Positions 13,937 through 24,553 of a DNA stretch of 64,000 nt are shown piece by piece. The position numbers and the translations under genes are program-made. Numbering within the stretch: the stretch's first letter is position 1; every line of letters starts with the position of its first letter. The notes under the pieces were generated by a model. The model was not told the DNA's origin, ran no database searches, and saw only the letters and a program-made list of their open reading frames with translations. The DNA is from Glandiceps talaboti (taxonomy: Eukaryota > Hemichordata > Enteropneusta > Spengelidae), in the NCBI RefSeq assembly GCF_964340395.1, contig NC_135550.1:8689864-8753863 (forward strand), written 5' to 3'.

Positions 13937-14219
13937 GAATTGATGAATTGATTACTAGTGTTTGGGCACAGTCAATTGACTCGCATTTTTAAACGTTCTT
14001 TCTCGAGTAGAAAGGATCATATATCCGAACAGATGTAACGTAATAAATTATATGTTTATTTCAGGTTATTTCTTGGATAAAACTCAGTCATACAACACGT
14101 CTTTTTATTCTGCTGCCGGAATATTAATTGTAGGGGTTTTGGTCATGGCAATACCGACATGGTATACAGATAATCGAAATAAAGGAAGACACAAAGTCAA
14201 CGACAAGAAGGGTTCTTAA
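7688..14219 (+). CDS. Monocarboxylate transporter-like gene (SLC16 family), 4 coding exons, complete
   Basis: Join of 7688-7922, 8466-8609, 12597-13553 and 14065-14219, giving 1491 nt (496 residues plus TAA). All introns are GT-AG, and each of the three junctions falls after the first base of a glycine codon. Residues 21-26 are DGGWGW within the PPDGGWGWMI stretch at the start of the first membrane helix, the signature of SLC16 MCT proteins. These are 12-helix major-facilitator carriers in the plasma membrane that typically move lactate, pyruvate or other monocarboxylates with protons; some members move other substrates, so the substrate here is unknown. Hydrophobic helices run through exons 1-3. 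A hydrophilic loop at about residues 200-283, rich in Asn, Gln and Glu, fits the cytosolic loop between helices 6 and 7. A short basic C-tail (NKGRHK...KKGS) follows the last helix. Length is normal for the family. The start is the first ATG upstream of the signature. No frameshift was seen. The introns carry several mobile elements. Confidence 0.93.
8100..8337 (+). repeat. Compound microsatellite in MCT intron 1
   Basis: In order: (CAGT)n, (ATGT)n, (GT)n, (GCGT)n, (GCAG)n, (GTAG)n, (GTAT)n. Each block differs from the next by one base of the motif. Open frames here are artefacts. Confidence 0.95.
8466..8609 (+). CDS. MCT-like exon 2
   Basis: Follows the acceptor attgtag| and ends at gcag|gtaagtg; 144 nt, in frame. 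It encodes a stretch with E-L-S-N-K-F-G-I-R-K, the charged loop between helices 2 and 3 of MCTs, then further hydrophobic segments. Confidence 0.9.
9257..9454. mobile_element. Foldback element (MITE-like) in MCT intron 2
   Basis: Long imperfect inverted repeat. The left arm is caatctgattaaaacctgatgt...ttacctctatttcca and the right arm its complement. The central perfect arms are gtcatttgttttgttcc / ggaacaaaacaaatgac around a short loop. Confidence 0.7.
9910..10095 (+). pseudogene. THAP-domain relic in MCT intron 2
   Basis: One frame reads MVTRCFVSGCSSTRSETITL then HTFPK, the start of a THAP zinc-binding domain (C..C spacing, H.FPK). After a stop and a frame change, KNWTVTTYS fits the W-x-P region of the same fold. 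THAP domains occur in P-element-type transposases and host proteins; this piece is broken. Confidence 0.5.
11085..11250. mobile_element. Foldback element (MITE-like) in MCT intron 2
   Basis: The arm tatgttatttgccaaatactg...catcttgctg is complementary to cagcaagatatgg...cagtatttggcaaataacata. The middle (gaggtaatttttccgg.../...gtccctc) also pairs imperfectly. Confidence 0.65.
11936..12215 (+). mobile_element. tRNA-derived SINE in MCT intron 2
   Basis: The head ggtgtccgagcggttaac (A box) and gggttcgaaccc (B box) resembles a Leu/Ser-type tRNA, but the acceptor arms do not pair. A ~180-bp body and a (ATT)n-like tail at 12200-12222 follow. Same strand as the gene. Confidence 0.7.
12597..13553 (+). 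CDS. MCT-like exon 3 (helices 4-11 and central loop)
   Basis: 957 nt from acceptor cttctag| to donor cag|gtttgt. It starts with residues GCSFGLVLVPP, continues with HYFKRRFVIASSL (the typical MCT loop after helix 4), and ends in GLGFLIGPPLSG. The long hydrophilic middle is the family's variable cytosolic loop. The frame is open throughout. Confidence 0.93.
13791..13933 (+). repeat. (CT)n microsatellite in MCT intron 3
   Basis: Interrupted CT/CCCT run of about 140 bp. Confidence 0.95.
14065..14219 (+). CDS. MCT-like exon 4 (last helix, C-terminus, stop)
   Basis: Begins after tttcag| and ends at TAA 14217-14219. It encodes GYFLDKT, a final hydrophobic helix and a short basic hydrophilic tail. 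The phase matches exon 3. Confidence 0.9.
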
Positions 14220-14536
14220 AGGCATTGTAATGTTAAGATGAAACAAGAACCAGCATGACAGATTTTGAATAACTATGATTCTTGCAGAAACATTTATAAC
14301 ATAGTTGTGGGACTTTGTACTGGAATGACGTCGCTGACAAATACTATTATATAATAATAGAATTTATTACCCTGACGCAGACAGTAAATGGATTTGCTTT
14401 GCTGTCTAATTTACATGAAGACTCTGCCTGTCAAATGTATGACTTTCATTAGGGAATGTTTGGAAAGCTAGTCAGATGTAAAATCAATTCAATACAGTTC
14501 AGGATAGATTGATTTTGAATGAAAAGTGTTTTGTAC
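14220..14536 (+). other. Probable 3' UTR of the MCT-like gene
   Basis: Directly downstream of the MCT stop codon. There is no second gene here. A possible AATAAA-type signal lies near 14563 (ctataataaaacag), already at the edge of a LINE relic, so the true cleavage site is uncertain. Confidence 0.35.
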
Positions 14537-14905
14537 TGAATGTTAATCTAGAAATGAACTATAATAAAACAGAGCTATTACTGGTAGGTGTATTGAAATA
14601 AATATGGAAATACTCAGGTGATCTCCCATCACTTTGGCCGGAAACCAAGTCACCAATTAGACTCCTAGGAGTATTTATAGGTCATGATGACAAACTGCAA
14701 AACGATAAACTGATTAAATGCTGGAATAGCTGGAATAAACTGGACAGATGGAAGGCCAGAGACCTCACCATTGGACGAAGTGTTACTCTTTCAAAGTGTT
14801 TCGGAATTTCCCAACTTGTGTACATTTTGAAGACGATTGCTGTACCTAAATGCTTTACATAAGAAGCTAATTCTTTCTTTCGAAGATTTTGTGGAAGAAA
14901 AAGAA
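14490..14905 (+). mobile_element. L1/Tx1-like LINE relic, part 1 (RT C-terminal region)
   Basis: Broken frames encode NKTELLLVG, SPIRLLGVFIGHDD, LDRWKARDLTIGRSVTLSK and ISQLVYILKT, the pattern after the RT core of L1-clade ORF2. Stops and shifts make it non-functional. It lies just downstream of the MCT gene, in the same orientation. Confidence 0.75.
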
Positions 14906-15104
14906 AACAAAATTTACCAGATGTAAACTGAATGTCTTCCGTAAGGGCAAAGTTTTGAGATTGTCGTTCCTACAGACAATCGTTGGAATACAACAGAACA
15001 TATGTAATAAGTTATTTTTTTCTCATTGATTGCTATTTGCTCATTGCTGTTAGTGATCTCCTGGCCAACCACAACATGTACTGTGACATTTGTTGAGAAT
15101 GTAA

Positions 15105-15998
15105 AAAAAAAATACCACTTTAGACAACATTTCCTGATGAGAAACTATTTTTCCTTTTTAGTGGCCTACAAAATATGCCAATAATTTATTAAAACTAAAA
15201 GCTACATCAATAATATTTTCAGGACAAGTGCGCTTTGGTATCGCAAATGCATGTATTAAATTATATTGAATTTGAAGTGTGCATTCTTGAGATATAGCCT
15301 AATTACCGAAAACCATTAATTATGTAAATTTCTCGTTAATATTCTTGGGATGTTTACCGAAACTTAATCAGTTCTTGTCACTACCCTACAGAACACATGC
15401 AATAAATTTCGTTTGAATTGAGCCAGTCGTGTTTTAGAAAATGGTGATCAAGTCGCACCACTTTAGACGACATTTCCTGACGAGAAACTATTTTTTTCTT
15501 TTTTTGGCCAATCGAAAATATGCCAATAACTTATTAAAACTAAAAGCTACATTTGTAATATTTTAAGGACAGGTGCATTTTAGTATCGCAAATGTGTGTA
15601 CTAAGTTATAATGAATTTGAAGCGTGCATTCCTGAGATATAGCCTAATTACCGAAAATCATTAATTATGTAAATTTCTCATTAATATTCACGGGATCTTT
15701 ACCAAAACCTAATCAAGTCTTGCCATTACCCTACGGAATACATCTTCAAAATCTGGTTTGAATTGAGCAAGCCGTTATGGAGAAAACGATGACACAGACA
15801 GACAGACATACAGACAGACAGACAGACACCCATAAACATATCAGGTCTAGCTATTGCCCTAAAGATTATATATCCCAAATTTCATTACAATTGAGCCAGC
15901 CGAAAATTTAGAAAATGATGACACAGACAGACAGACAGACAGAAAGACAGACAGACAAACAAACATTCCCCTTTTAATACCCCCCGTACCCTTACGGG
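15105..15998 (-). mobile_element. Hairpin-ended tandem-core repeat (Helentron/'pearl'-like), copy 1
   Basis: Two head-to-tail units of about 350 bp (from 15116 and 15463, each beginning ccactttagac(a/g)acatttcctga) are followed by (ACAG)n stretches at 15790-15830 and 15920-15962, then ccccgtacccttacgggagg, a terminal hairpin. Orientation is given with the hairpin as the left end. It splits the L1-like relic. Confidence 0.65.
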
Positions 15999-16064
15999 AG
16001 GTAAAAATGAGACAATCATGAGAGATTTAGGTAAATGAGGGCTGAAAATGACTGATGTTGCAGA

Positions 16065-16735
16065 GATGAACATAACCTGCAACTATGTTATTTAATTGTT
16101 GACAAGTCAAACAAATATTCAGACAGTACAGGATGTTGCTTCACAAATAATTTGGAATGACAAAAATATTATTAGCGGGGAGTCCATTTATTAGAAAAGT
16201 CAAAGCCACATGGTATTAAATATGTGAGCGAGATCTTTAGTGGCAAATGCAAAAAGCCATTGCCATGGAGTGGATTCCAGGAGAAATATAACATCTAAGT
16301 AGACTATGTAAATTAGACTGTTATCATTTCATCAGGATTGTCTTGAAATCTCCCTATAGCTAGGGGTGTCGCAAGGAAAATTTGAATTGCTAATACCCAA
16401 TTTTACTGTTTCACGTGATCAAGATGCCAATTTAGTGATCTCGGCGAATAGCGTCGTAGCAATCAATCAGAAAAGAGGTGTTGGAGTATTTAACTAGTGG
16501 TTAGACAAAAGATATGTAGTTTTGGAGTTTCTAAGATGTTTTATATGGAGCTTGGTCGAGATAAGATAACCCTTGGAGGCCAGGATTAATGTCTAGATCT
16601 TAGAGCTGGTAGTCCCAAAGCTCGAATGGTCAACCAAATTTTAACTTCATCTTTCAATTTTATCTTCATATTTTATGTGTTATTAGGTTTTTATAATGTA
16701 TGATGTCAAGGTGTCTTGCATTGCCGTATTAAATA
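16065..16735 (+). mobile_element. L1/Tx1-like LINE relic, part 2 (ORF2 C-terminus and tail)
   Basis: Encodes IWNDKNIISGESIY and, after a frame change, HGIKYVSEIFSGKC...LPWSGFQEKYNI, typical of the C-terminus of L1 ORF2. It continues part 1 beyond a ~1-kb inserted repeat. It ends near ...aaataaattgggtt. Confidence 0.65.
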
Positions 16736-16865
16736 AATTGGGTTAACTGTATCTCCATGTCTCCATAATGATGCAATCGAGTATAGAGTTCTTTCCCCAT
16801 ACAAAACTATTGCGCTCTGCCACTGCGGTATAGAGCACTGTCTTAGCAGATTGATACTCACCGAG

Positions 16866-16866
<1 letters not shown>

Positions 16867-16960
<94 letters not shown>
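16867..16960. repeat. (AT)n microsatellite
   Basis: About 94 bp perfect AT run downstream of the Penelope-like element. Confidence 0.97.
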
Positions 16961-16961
<1 letters not shown>

Positions 16962-17263
16962 TAATTCAGTGTAAGAGGTAAGTCATAAACTGAAGGAAAA
17001 GCGCTCAATACTGAGAAGTAGAGCTGTATTACACAAAATACACAAGTTATGGTACGGAGCCGTTACTCAGAGTTTCACGCTTGAATGCGATCTTCGAACG
17101 ACTAAATTTTAACGGAAATTCAAGTGATTGAATTCGAACTCGCAGAAGAACTGGTACCCGGATGTGATGCGCGTTGAGGTTTGACATGGTGGAATGAAAG
17201 AATATATTTGTTTTCATGGCGGCACTTTGAAATCAGTTCTGATCGTTTATTAAGGAGTCCTGA

Positions 17264-19217
17264 TTAATTTGCACTGATGATAAACATCTTCTCTGTAAGA
17301 CACAGGTTGCACCTTTTTGTTGCATTAGAGTAGGCGGCTGCATGGGCAATGATAGCCCAGTTGATGGAATACTGGTGGCCCGACTCCTTTATTTTCCAGA
17401 CACACTTTGAAAGTTCAGTACAATTTCCATATTTGTTATTGGCGAAAGAACACTTGTGGTTGCCGTAACGCGTTTTGAAGCTGTTTTCTGTTGAGCCAAT
17501 GTAGGATTTGGTATCTCTGTTGTTTATTTTGACCTGGGCCCTGTAGACGATATTATCTGATCGGCATTTCCCATCAAGCGGGCAAGTTGATTTATCACGA
17601 CAGTTGCATATCCCTATGGTATTGTGAGCTTTGATGATGGAAGCCATGCTATTCATATAACTGTAGCTCACTTTCACATTCCCCTTGTTGAAAATTTTAT
17701 GTAACTTGTGCTCCTTAGGGAAGTGACGGCCAAGAAGTTGGAGGAAAATTCTCCCGACGTTATTGCTTACGTTTTGACTGTATGGGGGATTAAACCAGAT
17801 GACATTACGTTTCCTATTTCTCCGTCTCTTGATGGTGTTAATTCTATCTGTGTAAGCAAGGTTGTCTTTATAGCCACTTGCTTTGAGTGCGTCATCATAG
17901 AGGGGTGCTGCCTGGTTGAAAACATTATGATTACATGAGATGTCACACAGTCTTCTATTTATGGCTGCTGGTAGATGCTTGATGATAACCGGTGGGTGAT
18001 TTGACTGTGAATTGATGTAGACTGGGTTGTCGTTTGGTTTTCTGTATGGGTAATATTTCCCACTGGAAAGGTCTAATACGATATCGAGGTAATTTACAAT
18101 TTTCAGGTTAGCTTCAATGGTTACTTTCAGACCGATGTCATTGAAGATCTTTGTGATATTTTTCTTTATCTGCTCTGCCTTGTTACCCGATATTGTGTGG
18201 AAAACAGCTAAACCGTCATCCCTGTATAGACCTACAAGGTCTTTAGAGTACTGTGATGCAATTATAGTACTTAGGATGTAGGAACCCACTAGTTCGCAAA
18301 TCTCGGCTCCATCATAACTTCCCATAGTCACGTCAAACATATCTTTGTTGTCTCTTTTAACCCATGGAATGTTATCATCAAATAGGAGAGATTTCCTGGC
18401 GTGCATAAGAATTTCTATATCATGATCTGGGATATCAACATGTTGTTTCGCGAAGCTTAATGCATTACGTAAGATATTTTCTGTTATAGATGGATAAAAA
18501 TTAACGTTGTCGAAGATGATGAACGTACAATTAGGTTTGTCTGGTAATTTGGTAAACCAATCAATCACAGATGCCGTATTTTTCCACTGATTTACCCCAG
18601 TGGAAGACCTGATCTTGGCATTTATTCTATCAAGAATTATTTTACTCATTCTACCCATTTCGCTCTTTGTAGGTTTGATCAATCTGCAGGTAGGGTTGTT
18701 GGCGAAGTTGTCTTTATGATCTTTGAGAGTGATAAAAGCTTGCCTTTTCGCCATTATCTCCATTCTGTCGTCAAGATCGAGGTCAGAAGATATTCTTTTG
18801 GCATCCATGTTGATTTCATCATACATTGTTGGGTCTGCTTTCTTGTATGTCTTCGTGATGTTGTCTCTAAGCAGCTTTGCATATTGTTGTTTTTCAACTT
18901 GATAGAAGTTACGTGTCTTATCCGCCGGAATAAACATCTTGTCAGTTTTTTCGATACGTTGGATGTCAGATACTTTTGTTTGTTTTTTTCCGTGGACGGT
19001 GGCTTGGTATACGATGTTTTCCGTTTGGCATTCGCCGTTCAAAGGGCAGGTGTCTTTCTGTCTGCAATTACAAGGTTTTTGAGTGGGTTTAGTTTCGCTG
19101 TTGGAGATGGTGGCGTTGTGCGCTTTGATTATGGTAGCCATGTTTGGCATGCAGCTATAACTGACTTTGACATTGTTTCTGTTGAATATTTCGTGTAACT
19201 TTGAGTATACTGGGAAA
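17264..19217 (-). mobile_element. Penelope-like retroelement with RT and GIY-YIG domains (628-codon open frame)
   Basis: The open frame 19150-17264 has, in order: a Cys-rich linker motif (CNCRQKDTCPLNGEC), a reverse transcriptase starting near IEKTDKMFIPADKTRNF, the catalytic box YRDDG at about residues 307-311, a second Cys-rich linker (CNCRDKSTCPLDGKC) and a GIY-YIG-type nuclease region (SYIGSTENSFKTRYGNHK) to the stop. RT plus C-terminal GIY-YIG defines endonuclease-positive Penelope-like elements, which retrotranspose by target-primed synthesis. The N-terminal ~60 residues are homologous to the protein's own C-terminal linker and continue upstream to 19217. This matches a 5'-truncated tandem copy fused in frame to an RT that lacks its usual N-terminal ~150 residues. 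Its 5' edge abuts an ABCC exon. The minus strand is open; the plus-strand frame at 18716-19198 is only a shadow. The 3' limit below 17264 is unclear (perhaps 16965, next to an (AT)n). Confidence 0.92.
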
Positions 19218-19281
19218 TGACACTACGTAATAGATTGGCCATTATCCCACAAGATCCAGTCTTATTCACTGGTAGCATACG
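19218..19281 (+). pseudogene. ABCC copy, broken exon (Q-loop part)
   Basis: Homology to the paralog exon begins at tgacactacg and runs to the donor, which is gttagt here against gtaagt in the paralog. It encodes [16 protein letters not shown]. The 5' ~45 bases of the exon are missing and replaced by the Penelope-like element. Confidence 0.9.
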
Positions 19282-20376
19282 GTTAGTTAATTTCATAATT
19301 AAATTCCATCCTCTTTCAATGACTGAAATAGCAATATCCACTATGTCAGCTGTGTCTAATTCACTTGAGACTCTAGAGGTATGTAACGATGAACTGATGT
19401 TTCTATCAATACCTGCCACACACACGATATATTTTCAACAAATGGGTGATATTGTGATGGGGTGCAACTCGATGGTAATTCAATCAATGTCGTTATGATG
19501 GAACCACAAACATTTCTGCAGAAGAGAGGCTAGAATGTGACTCGGAGTCATATACACATGCATTGTCCATACGGCAACATCAAACAGATATAGCGATATA
19601 GTACAGTACTGTCCACCTTTCTACATCTACCACATTAGAACTTCTGTGCAATATGATAATTTAAGAGTTATTGTCTACACAAGACGAAACTACAACCGCT
19701 ACATGACCTTGCCAATGACATTTCTTGATGCGTGTGAATTCCAAGGCATGATATAGTTTTGTTTTATCATTCTGTGAATTTAAAGAAATTAATCTGCACA
19801 GCAATACCACAGCATCAAAAAATATCACAGTATTATATATAACTATATGACGAGGTAAAATAGATGTAAATACTTTAATTGACAGTTCGTGCACTAGTAA
19901 TGATTTTGGAGATGTACAAACTAGTAGACCTCTGAATGGTCACAATTTGGTTTTTTGGTCATAATACTCATGGCTGCTGTAATGTATAATCTGTTTTACA
20001 GTGCATTAAATATGCGCCGCAAACATGAACTATGATTTCCAAGGCAAAAGCTTTGGTATTAAAGATCAAGGTCATGGCCAATTGGAATATTTTTTTCAAC
20101 AGATCGCCATCCAATCAAATTTGACAGCCTTGAAAAAGCACAAATGAATCGCATATGCCCAAAGTATGCCACAATTGTAACAAGTTTAGTAGATGTCGGT
20201 CAAAGCATACTGGAGGCCATAGAATTCAACACATTTATTAATCTTTTCCATGCTGGGCACGTGCTTCCATTTGTCCAGTCTATCATTGTAAATGAAGTTA
20301 GCTGATTTGTAAAGTATCTATTGACAGAACTGCAAAATATTTAACACTATTCATGTTTTCCCCACATTGCCATTAG

Positions 20377-20480
20377 ATATAACTTAAACCCGGGTGGCCA
20401 CTCCAATGATGCGGAGTTATGGCAGGCCCTTGACATTGCTCAATTGAAAAGCTTAGTCCAAGAAATACCAAGTCAACTTG
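20377..20480 (+). pseudogene. ABCC copy, exon equivalent to 37671-37774
   Basis: 104 nt, acceptor cattag|, donor cttg|gtgagt. It encodes YNLNPGGHSNDAELWQALD and onward; open frame. Confidence 0.9.
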
Positions 20481-20504
20481 GTGAGTCATTGTCGTTTTTA
20501 TCTC

Positions 20505-21110
20505 CCGTAAGGGAAGCAATAATTAATTTGCAATAACAATTTCAAGCAATATGTTTGGAAAGTATGTTTCAAATTTCATACCATTTTGTGTATACATTGA
20601 TGATAACACAACACACGTGTCCTATAATGTTTGCTGAAGGTTTTGATTTCAATGAGTAAATTGCATAATTAAGTCGCCGTATTAAGCAAATATCTTTGCA
20701 ATACATGCAGCACATATTATGTATTGTGGTGTGTGTATAATACATTGATAAAAAACAAAGCACATGTGTCCAACAAATTTGTTGATGTAGCATTTAACTT
20801 TAAATAGTAATTTCAATATGAAATACTTTTGTAATTAGGCAATATGTTAATGCATGCTTTAAATTTGATGTTATCAAAGCACATTACTTTTTTGTGTCCT
20901 ACAAAGTTTGGTGATGCAACTGTGCATACAAGGACGCATCCGCCTGACCTCAGTGTATCTCGGAAATATTCGACATTGCTCGTGTTCCTGAAGTAACATG
21001 GGGAGACCCAAGACAAAACAACTTGGTTATAAATTACGTTATATTTATTCATACTAATACCGTTCGAAAAGCTTAATAACATCAATGAATTCAACATATG
21101 TCACATAAGA
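20505..21110 (+). mobile_element. Hairpin-ended tandem-core repeat, copy 2 (in ABCC-copy intron)
   Basis: Starts tctcccgtaaggga at the point where the intron diverges from its paralog (…cgtttttat), then several diverged units of ~130-140 bp sharing (a/g)tgtcctataa(a/t)gtttg(c/t)tg and taactttaa(t)gagtaatttgcataatta. No microsatellite is present at this copy. Confidence 0.6.
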
Positions 21111-21990
21111 CACTCTCTCAAATATAACTCTGCAAGTATTCTTGTATTTTACATTCATTTAGAGAAAAAGGGCACACAACTGACATTAAGCATTTTAGAT
21201 ACAGATTGCGAATGAATTATATAGTTAGTTTTGATATAGTTAGTTTTGATGTACTAGTACAAAGTTGTAGTCAGTCTTGTATTATAGTATTGTAGTAAAT
21301 ACTACTGAAAAAGTTCGACAAATCTTCCAAGGTTCATCACCATTAGATCTAAAACATTGTGTGATTCCAAGTACGCTCAATTTGAGAATAGGTGAGTAGG
21401 TAGATTTGATTTGGTTTTGATTTTTTTCATGTGTGAGTGTCTAGTTCGGGTACTGTTTTCCGTTGTTTTCCGTATGGTCTCTGTTATTGATTTCTTCCCA
21501 TCAAATGTACAGCCATTATAGATTGAAAGAACAGTTGTATATTGTCTGTTTAATATGCTGTCAGTTTACGCATCCACTATTTCTAGCGATACTTCACAGT
21601 TTTCGCGATTTTATTATTTTTTTCTCGAATATGTAAACAAAATGTTACGGTTCGGCAGTGAAAAACTAGCTGGGGGTCGGGTATACCGGAACCAAACTTA
21701 TTTTCTAGGCAAATGTTGCCCCCTTTAGGATTATGTCATTAATATTGATCAAGTCGCCATATTTATGTCCCCATGCATATAAATAGTTAATTAAAACTAA
21801 GAATAAATTGTTACCTTTTACAAATGTAGAAAGGAAACAAACTTTTCGAATGGTTTACTTTATTTTCAAAGTCATTTCAGTAAAGAAATAGCAAACCAAG
21901 AAAATGGCAATTTTTAAGCACCTGTGCTCAAAGTTATCTATTTATGAAGTTAAAGTTTATTTTTGATTTACTTTATAAACAATATGTTAA

Positions 21991-22152
<162 letters not shown>

Positions 22153-22603
22153 TAAAAGCATGTTCGATATATAGAAAAGCATCAAGTTAAGTGAAGCTTT
22201 TCGATTACATACCAAATATAAAATCATCAAAGGATGGATGGGAAATATGCATTTCTCGTGGAATTTTGATTGATGGCCCAATTTATTGCGTTTTCCTATT
22301 TGAACAGAGTGAATTAATATAGACCGATCCCGTGTTTCTAACTCAATAAATTGCAAATTTGCAAATAACAATAACACTTTTTAAGATGTGTTAAGTTTGT
22401 TATTATACTGCAAAACAAGTTTTCTATGCAAACTGTACAAACCCAACCTATTATAAGTAAATAATTAATCATAAGTAATTAAACTCTTTATTCATAGTGA
22501 TGTGGGGGCAATTGACACATACATGAACAGACTGGATATGATGTACTGAATCCTGGCTTTCACCAGTGATTTAGATAAAATGTGTTCATTTTTATTTGCA
22601 CAG

Positions 22604-22666
22604 GACGCCATTTTGCAGGAAGTCCTGGCTAGAGAGTTCGCTTATCGGACTGTTATAACAATTGTG
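22604..22666 (+). pseudogene. ABCC copy, 63-nt exon
   Basis: Acceptor gcacag|, donor gtg|gtaggt. It encodes DAILQEVLAREFAYRTVITI then Val, where the paralog and most ABC proteins have Ala before the H-loop His. Confidence 0.88.
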
Positions 22667-23229
22667 GTAGGTAGTTTCTCCTTTCCTGTCAGAAATATAT
22701 TCTACGCAGGGAAACATTTCATATCTGCTTTGGTTTAATTCATTTTAGATTCTTTTAATATAAGTTCTTACTTATTAAGGGTAGCCGCAAACTATCAGTT
22801 AACTTCATTAATCATCCCACTACATTCCTGACATAGTAGAATTAATGAATGCCATTAGCGGCTGGTCATTTTGTCCAGGTGAGTGTGGGTTCTCATGACA
22901 TATACAGTAACTATTATGATAGTTAATCTATTATGCGTAGTTAAACAGCGTTTTTGTAAGTAATGTGATATTAAACAACATTGTAAGACTTAGGGATAAG
23001 GAAAACACCGCTGTTCAGACACGGTTATGCCATTTAATGAATTTGTCTTCTATCACAATCCAAAACTATTCAAAAATTTCAAAACAGGATGAAGCCCCCA
23101 CAATCCCCCCCCATCCTACACCCAATTTCAAATCGTTACCAATCCACTGACCCACCCCAACCCCTGTAAGAAAATAACCATTTCCTTCAATTCTGAATCA
23201 ATATGTACATATATTCATTCATTTTCCAG

Positions 23230-23366
23230 CATCGAATTGGCACAATATTGGATTCTGACATGGTACTTGTGATGAATGATGGCAAAGTACAGGAGTTCGA
23301 TTCAGCACAATATTACTGAGCAAAGAAGATAGTGCATTTTCTGCACTAGTTCACGGCAGCAACTAA
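23230..23366 (+). pseudogene. ABCC copy, last exon with 1-nt deletion
   Basis: Starts [15 protein letters not shown] after ttccag|. A single missing T near 23313 shifts the frame into a TGA. In the shifted frame the expected C-terminus continues to the original TAA at 23364-23366. Confidence 0.9.
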
Positions 23367-23445
23367 ACATTACACCTTAAACTTAACACCACTTACCAAG
23401 TATTAGTGTTAAGTGAAGTTTGTGACTAAATCCATATTTTGGCAG

Positions 23446-23446
<1 letters not shown>

Positions 23447-23503
<57 letters not shown>
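23447..23503 (+). repeat. (CA)n microsatellite
   Basis: Perfect CA run of about 57 bp, 80 bp after the broken ABCC copy. Confidence 0.97.
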
Positions 23504-23507
<4 letters not shown>

Positions 23508-24055
23508 GGAAGGCACAAACACAGTTTAATATTTAGGTATTGAATTTTAAGAATTATTAGGTTAAATGGTTAAATTTTAGTAGTTTAAAAGAATAAATTG
23601 TGTCAAGGGCCAATATTTGAATAGTTACGTTCATTGATGCCAGTACGGATACTTGACCACGACTACTAATATAGTTTCAGTGTGTTTGTCACAAAGTGAA
23701 TTTTGTAAAGTATACAAGACTCACCCTTAGTTGGTCGATATCCCGTTTATGTAAATTTAATAGGATGGTTGGTAGCTATTGTTAGCATATTAGAGTACAG
23801 GTGGTTGGTGGTTGATAGGGCACTATACAAAGGTCAGGGGGGAACCCGTCCTCGTGGAACGGATCACTTTTGCTTCACCGGCTGACGACCAAACATCATC
23901 TTGGTTGGAGCCTTGCTAGTTGTTGTTGCTGTATGGACTCTGAAATTCTACACTAACTGTGCACTATAGAACTTCGTGGAATCCTGCTACGGGCTGGCAT
24001 GCTGAAACGCTAACTTCAACCCAAACAACAGTGTGTGACTGCTTCGGACTCACTC

Positions 24056-24183
24056 GACGAAAGTTAGCTTCAATAATTGTAGCGTTTGATGTGATTTTGA
24101 GGTCTTTTTCGTCTGTTTTTGTGCCTTGTTTCGTTCCGACGTTTAATCCGAATCAAACGCTACAATTCCTGTAATGCAAACGC
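24056..24183 (+). repeat. Short TIR element, copy 1 of an inverted pair
   Basis: Carries its own terminal repeats (aattgtagcgtttgat ... atcaaacgctacaatt). The whole 128-bp segment reappears inverted at 24430-24553. Confidence 0.65.
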
Positions 24184-24429
24184 AACTAGATGGAACCGAT
24201 TCAGATCGGAATCGCACAGTTGGGAGGACTTTTCTGCTAAATTATGCCTTACCTGACAAAATATCGGACATTTCCTAACGCCAACATTAATTACAGAGCC
24301 TTCGAGACTCAAGAAGTGTTCAGAGGTACCCCAATTCCGTCAAAATCGGCAAATGTAGCAACGCATGCAGCATTTTGAAACGGACAGTACGCTGACACCT
24401 CGCTCACGTTATCAACCTGGTCTCGTCTA

Positions 24430-24553
24430 TTTGCTTTTGCGTTCGAGGAATTGTAGCGTTTGATTCGGGTTAAACGTCGGAACGAAAAAAGACGAAAAAG
24501 CCCTCAAAATCACATCTAAAGCTACAATTAGTGCAGCTAGACGAAAGTAATTC
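24430..24553 (-). repeat. Short TIR element, copy 2 of an inverted pair
   Basis: Inverted copy of 24056-24183 (shared gaattgtagcgtttgattcgg, cgtcggaacgaaa, ctcaaaatcacat), about 246 bp away. Confidence 0.65.

Noticed and set aside
18716-19198. 160-codon plus-strand open frame
   Set aside because: Shadow of the minus-strand Penelope-like reading frame.
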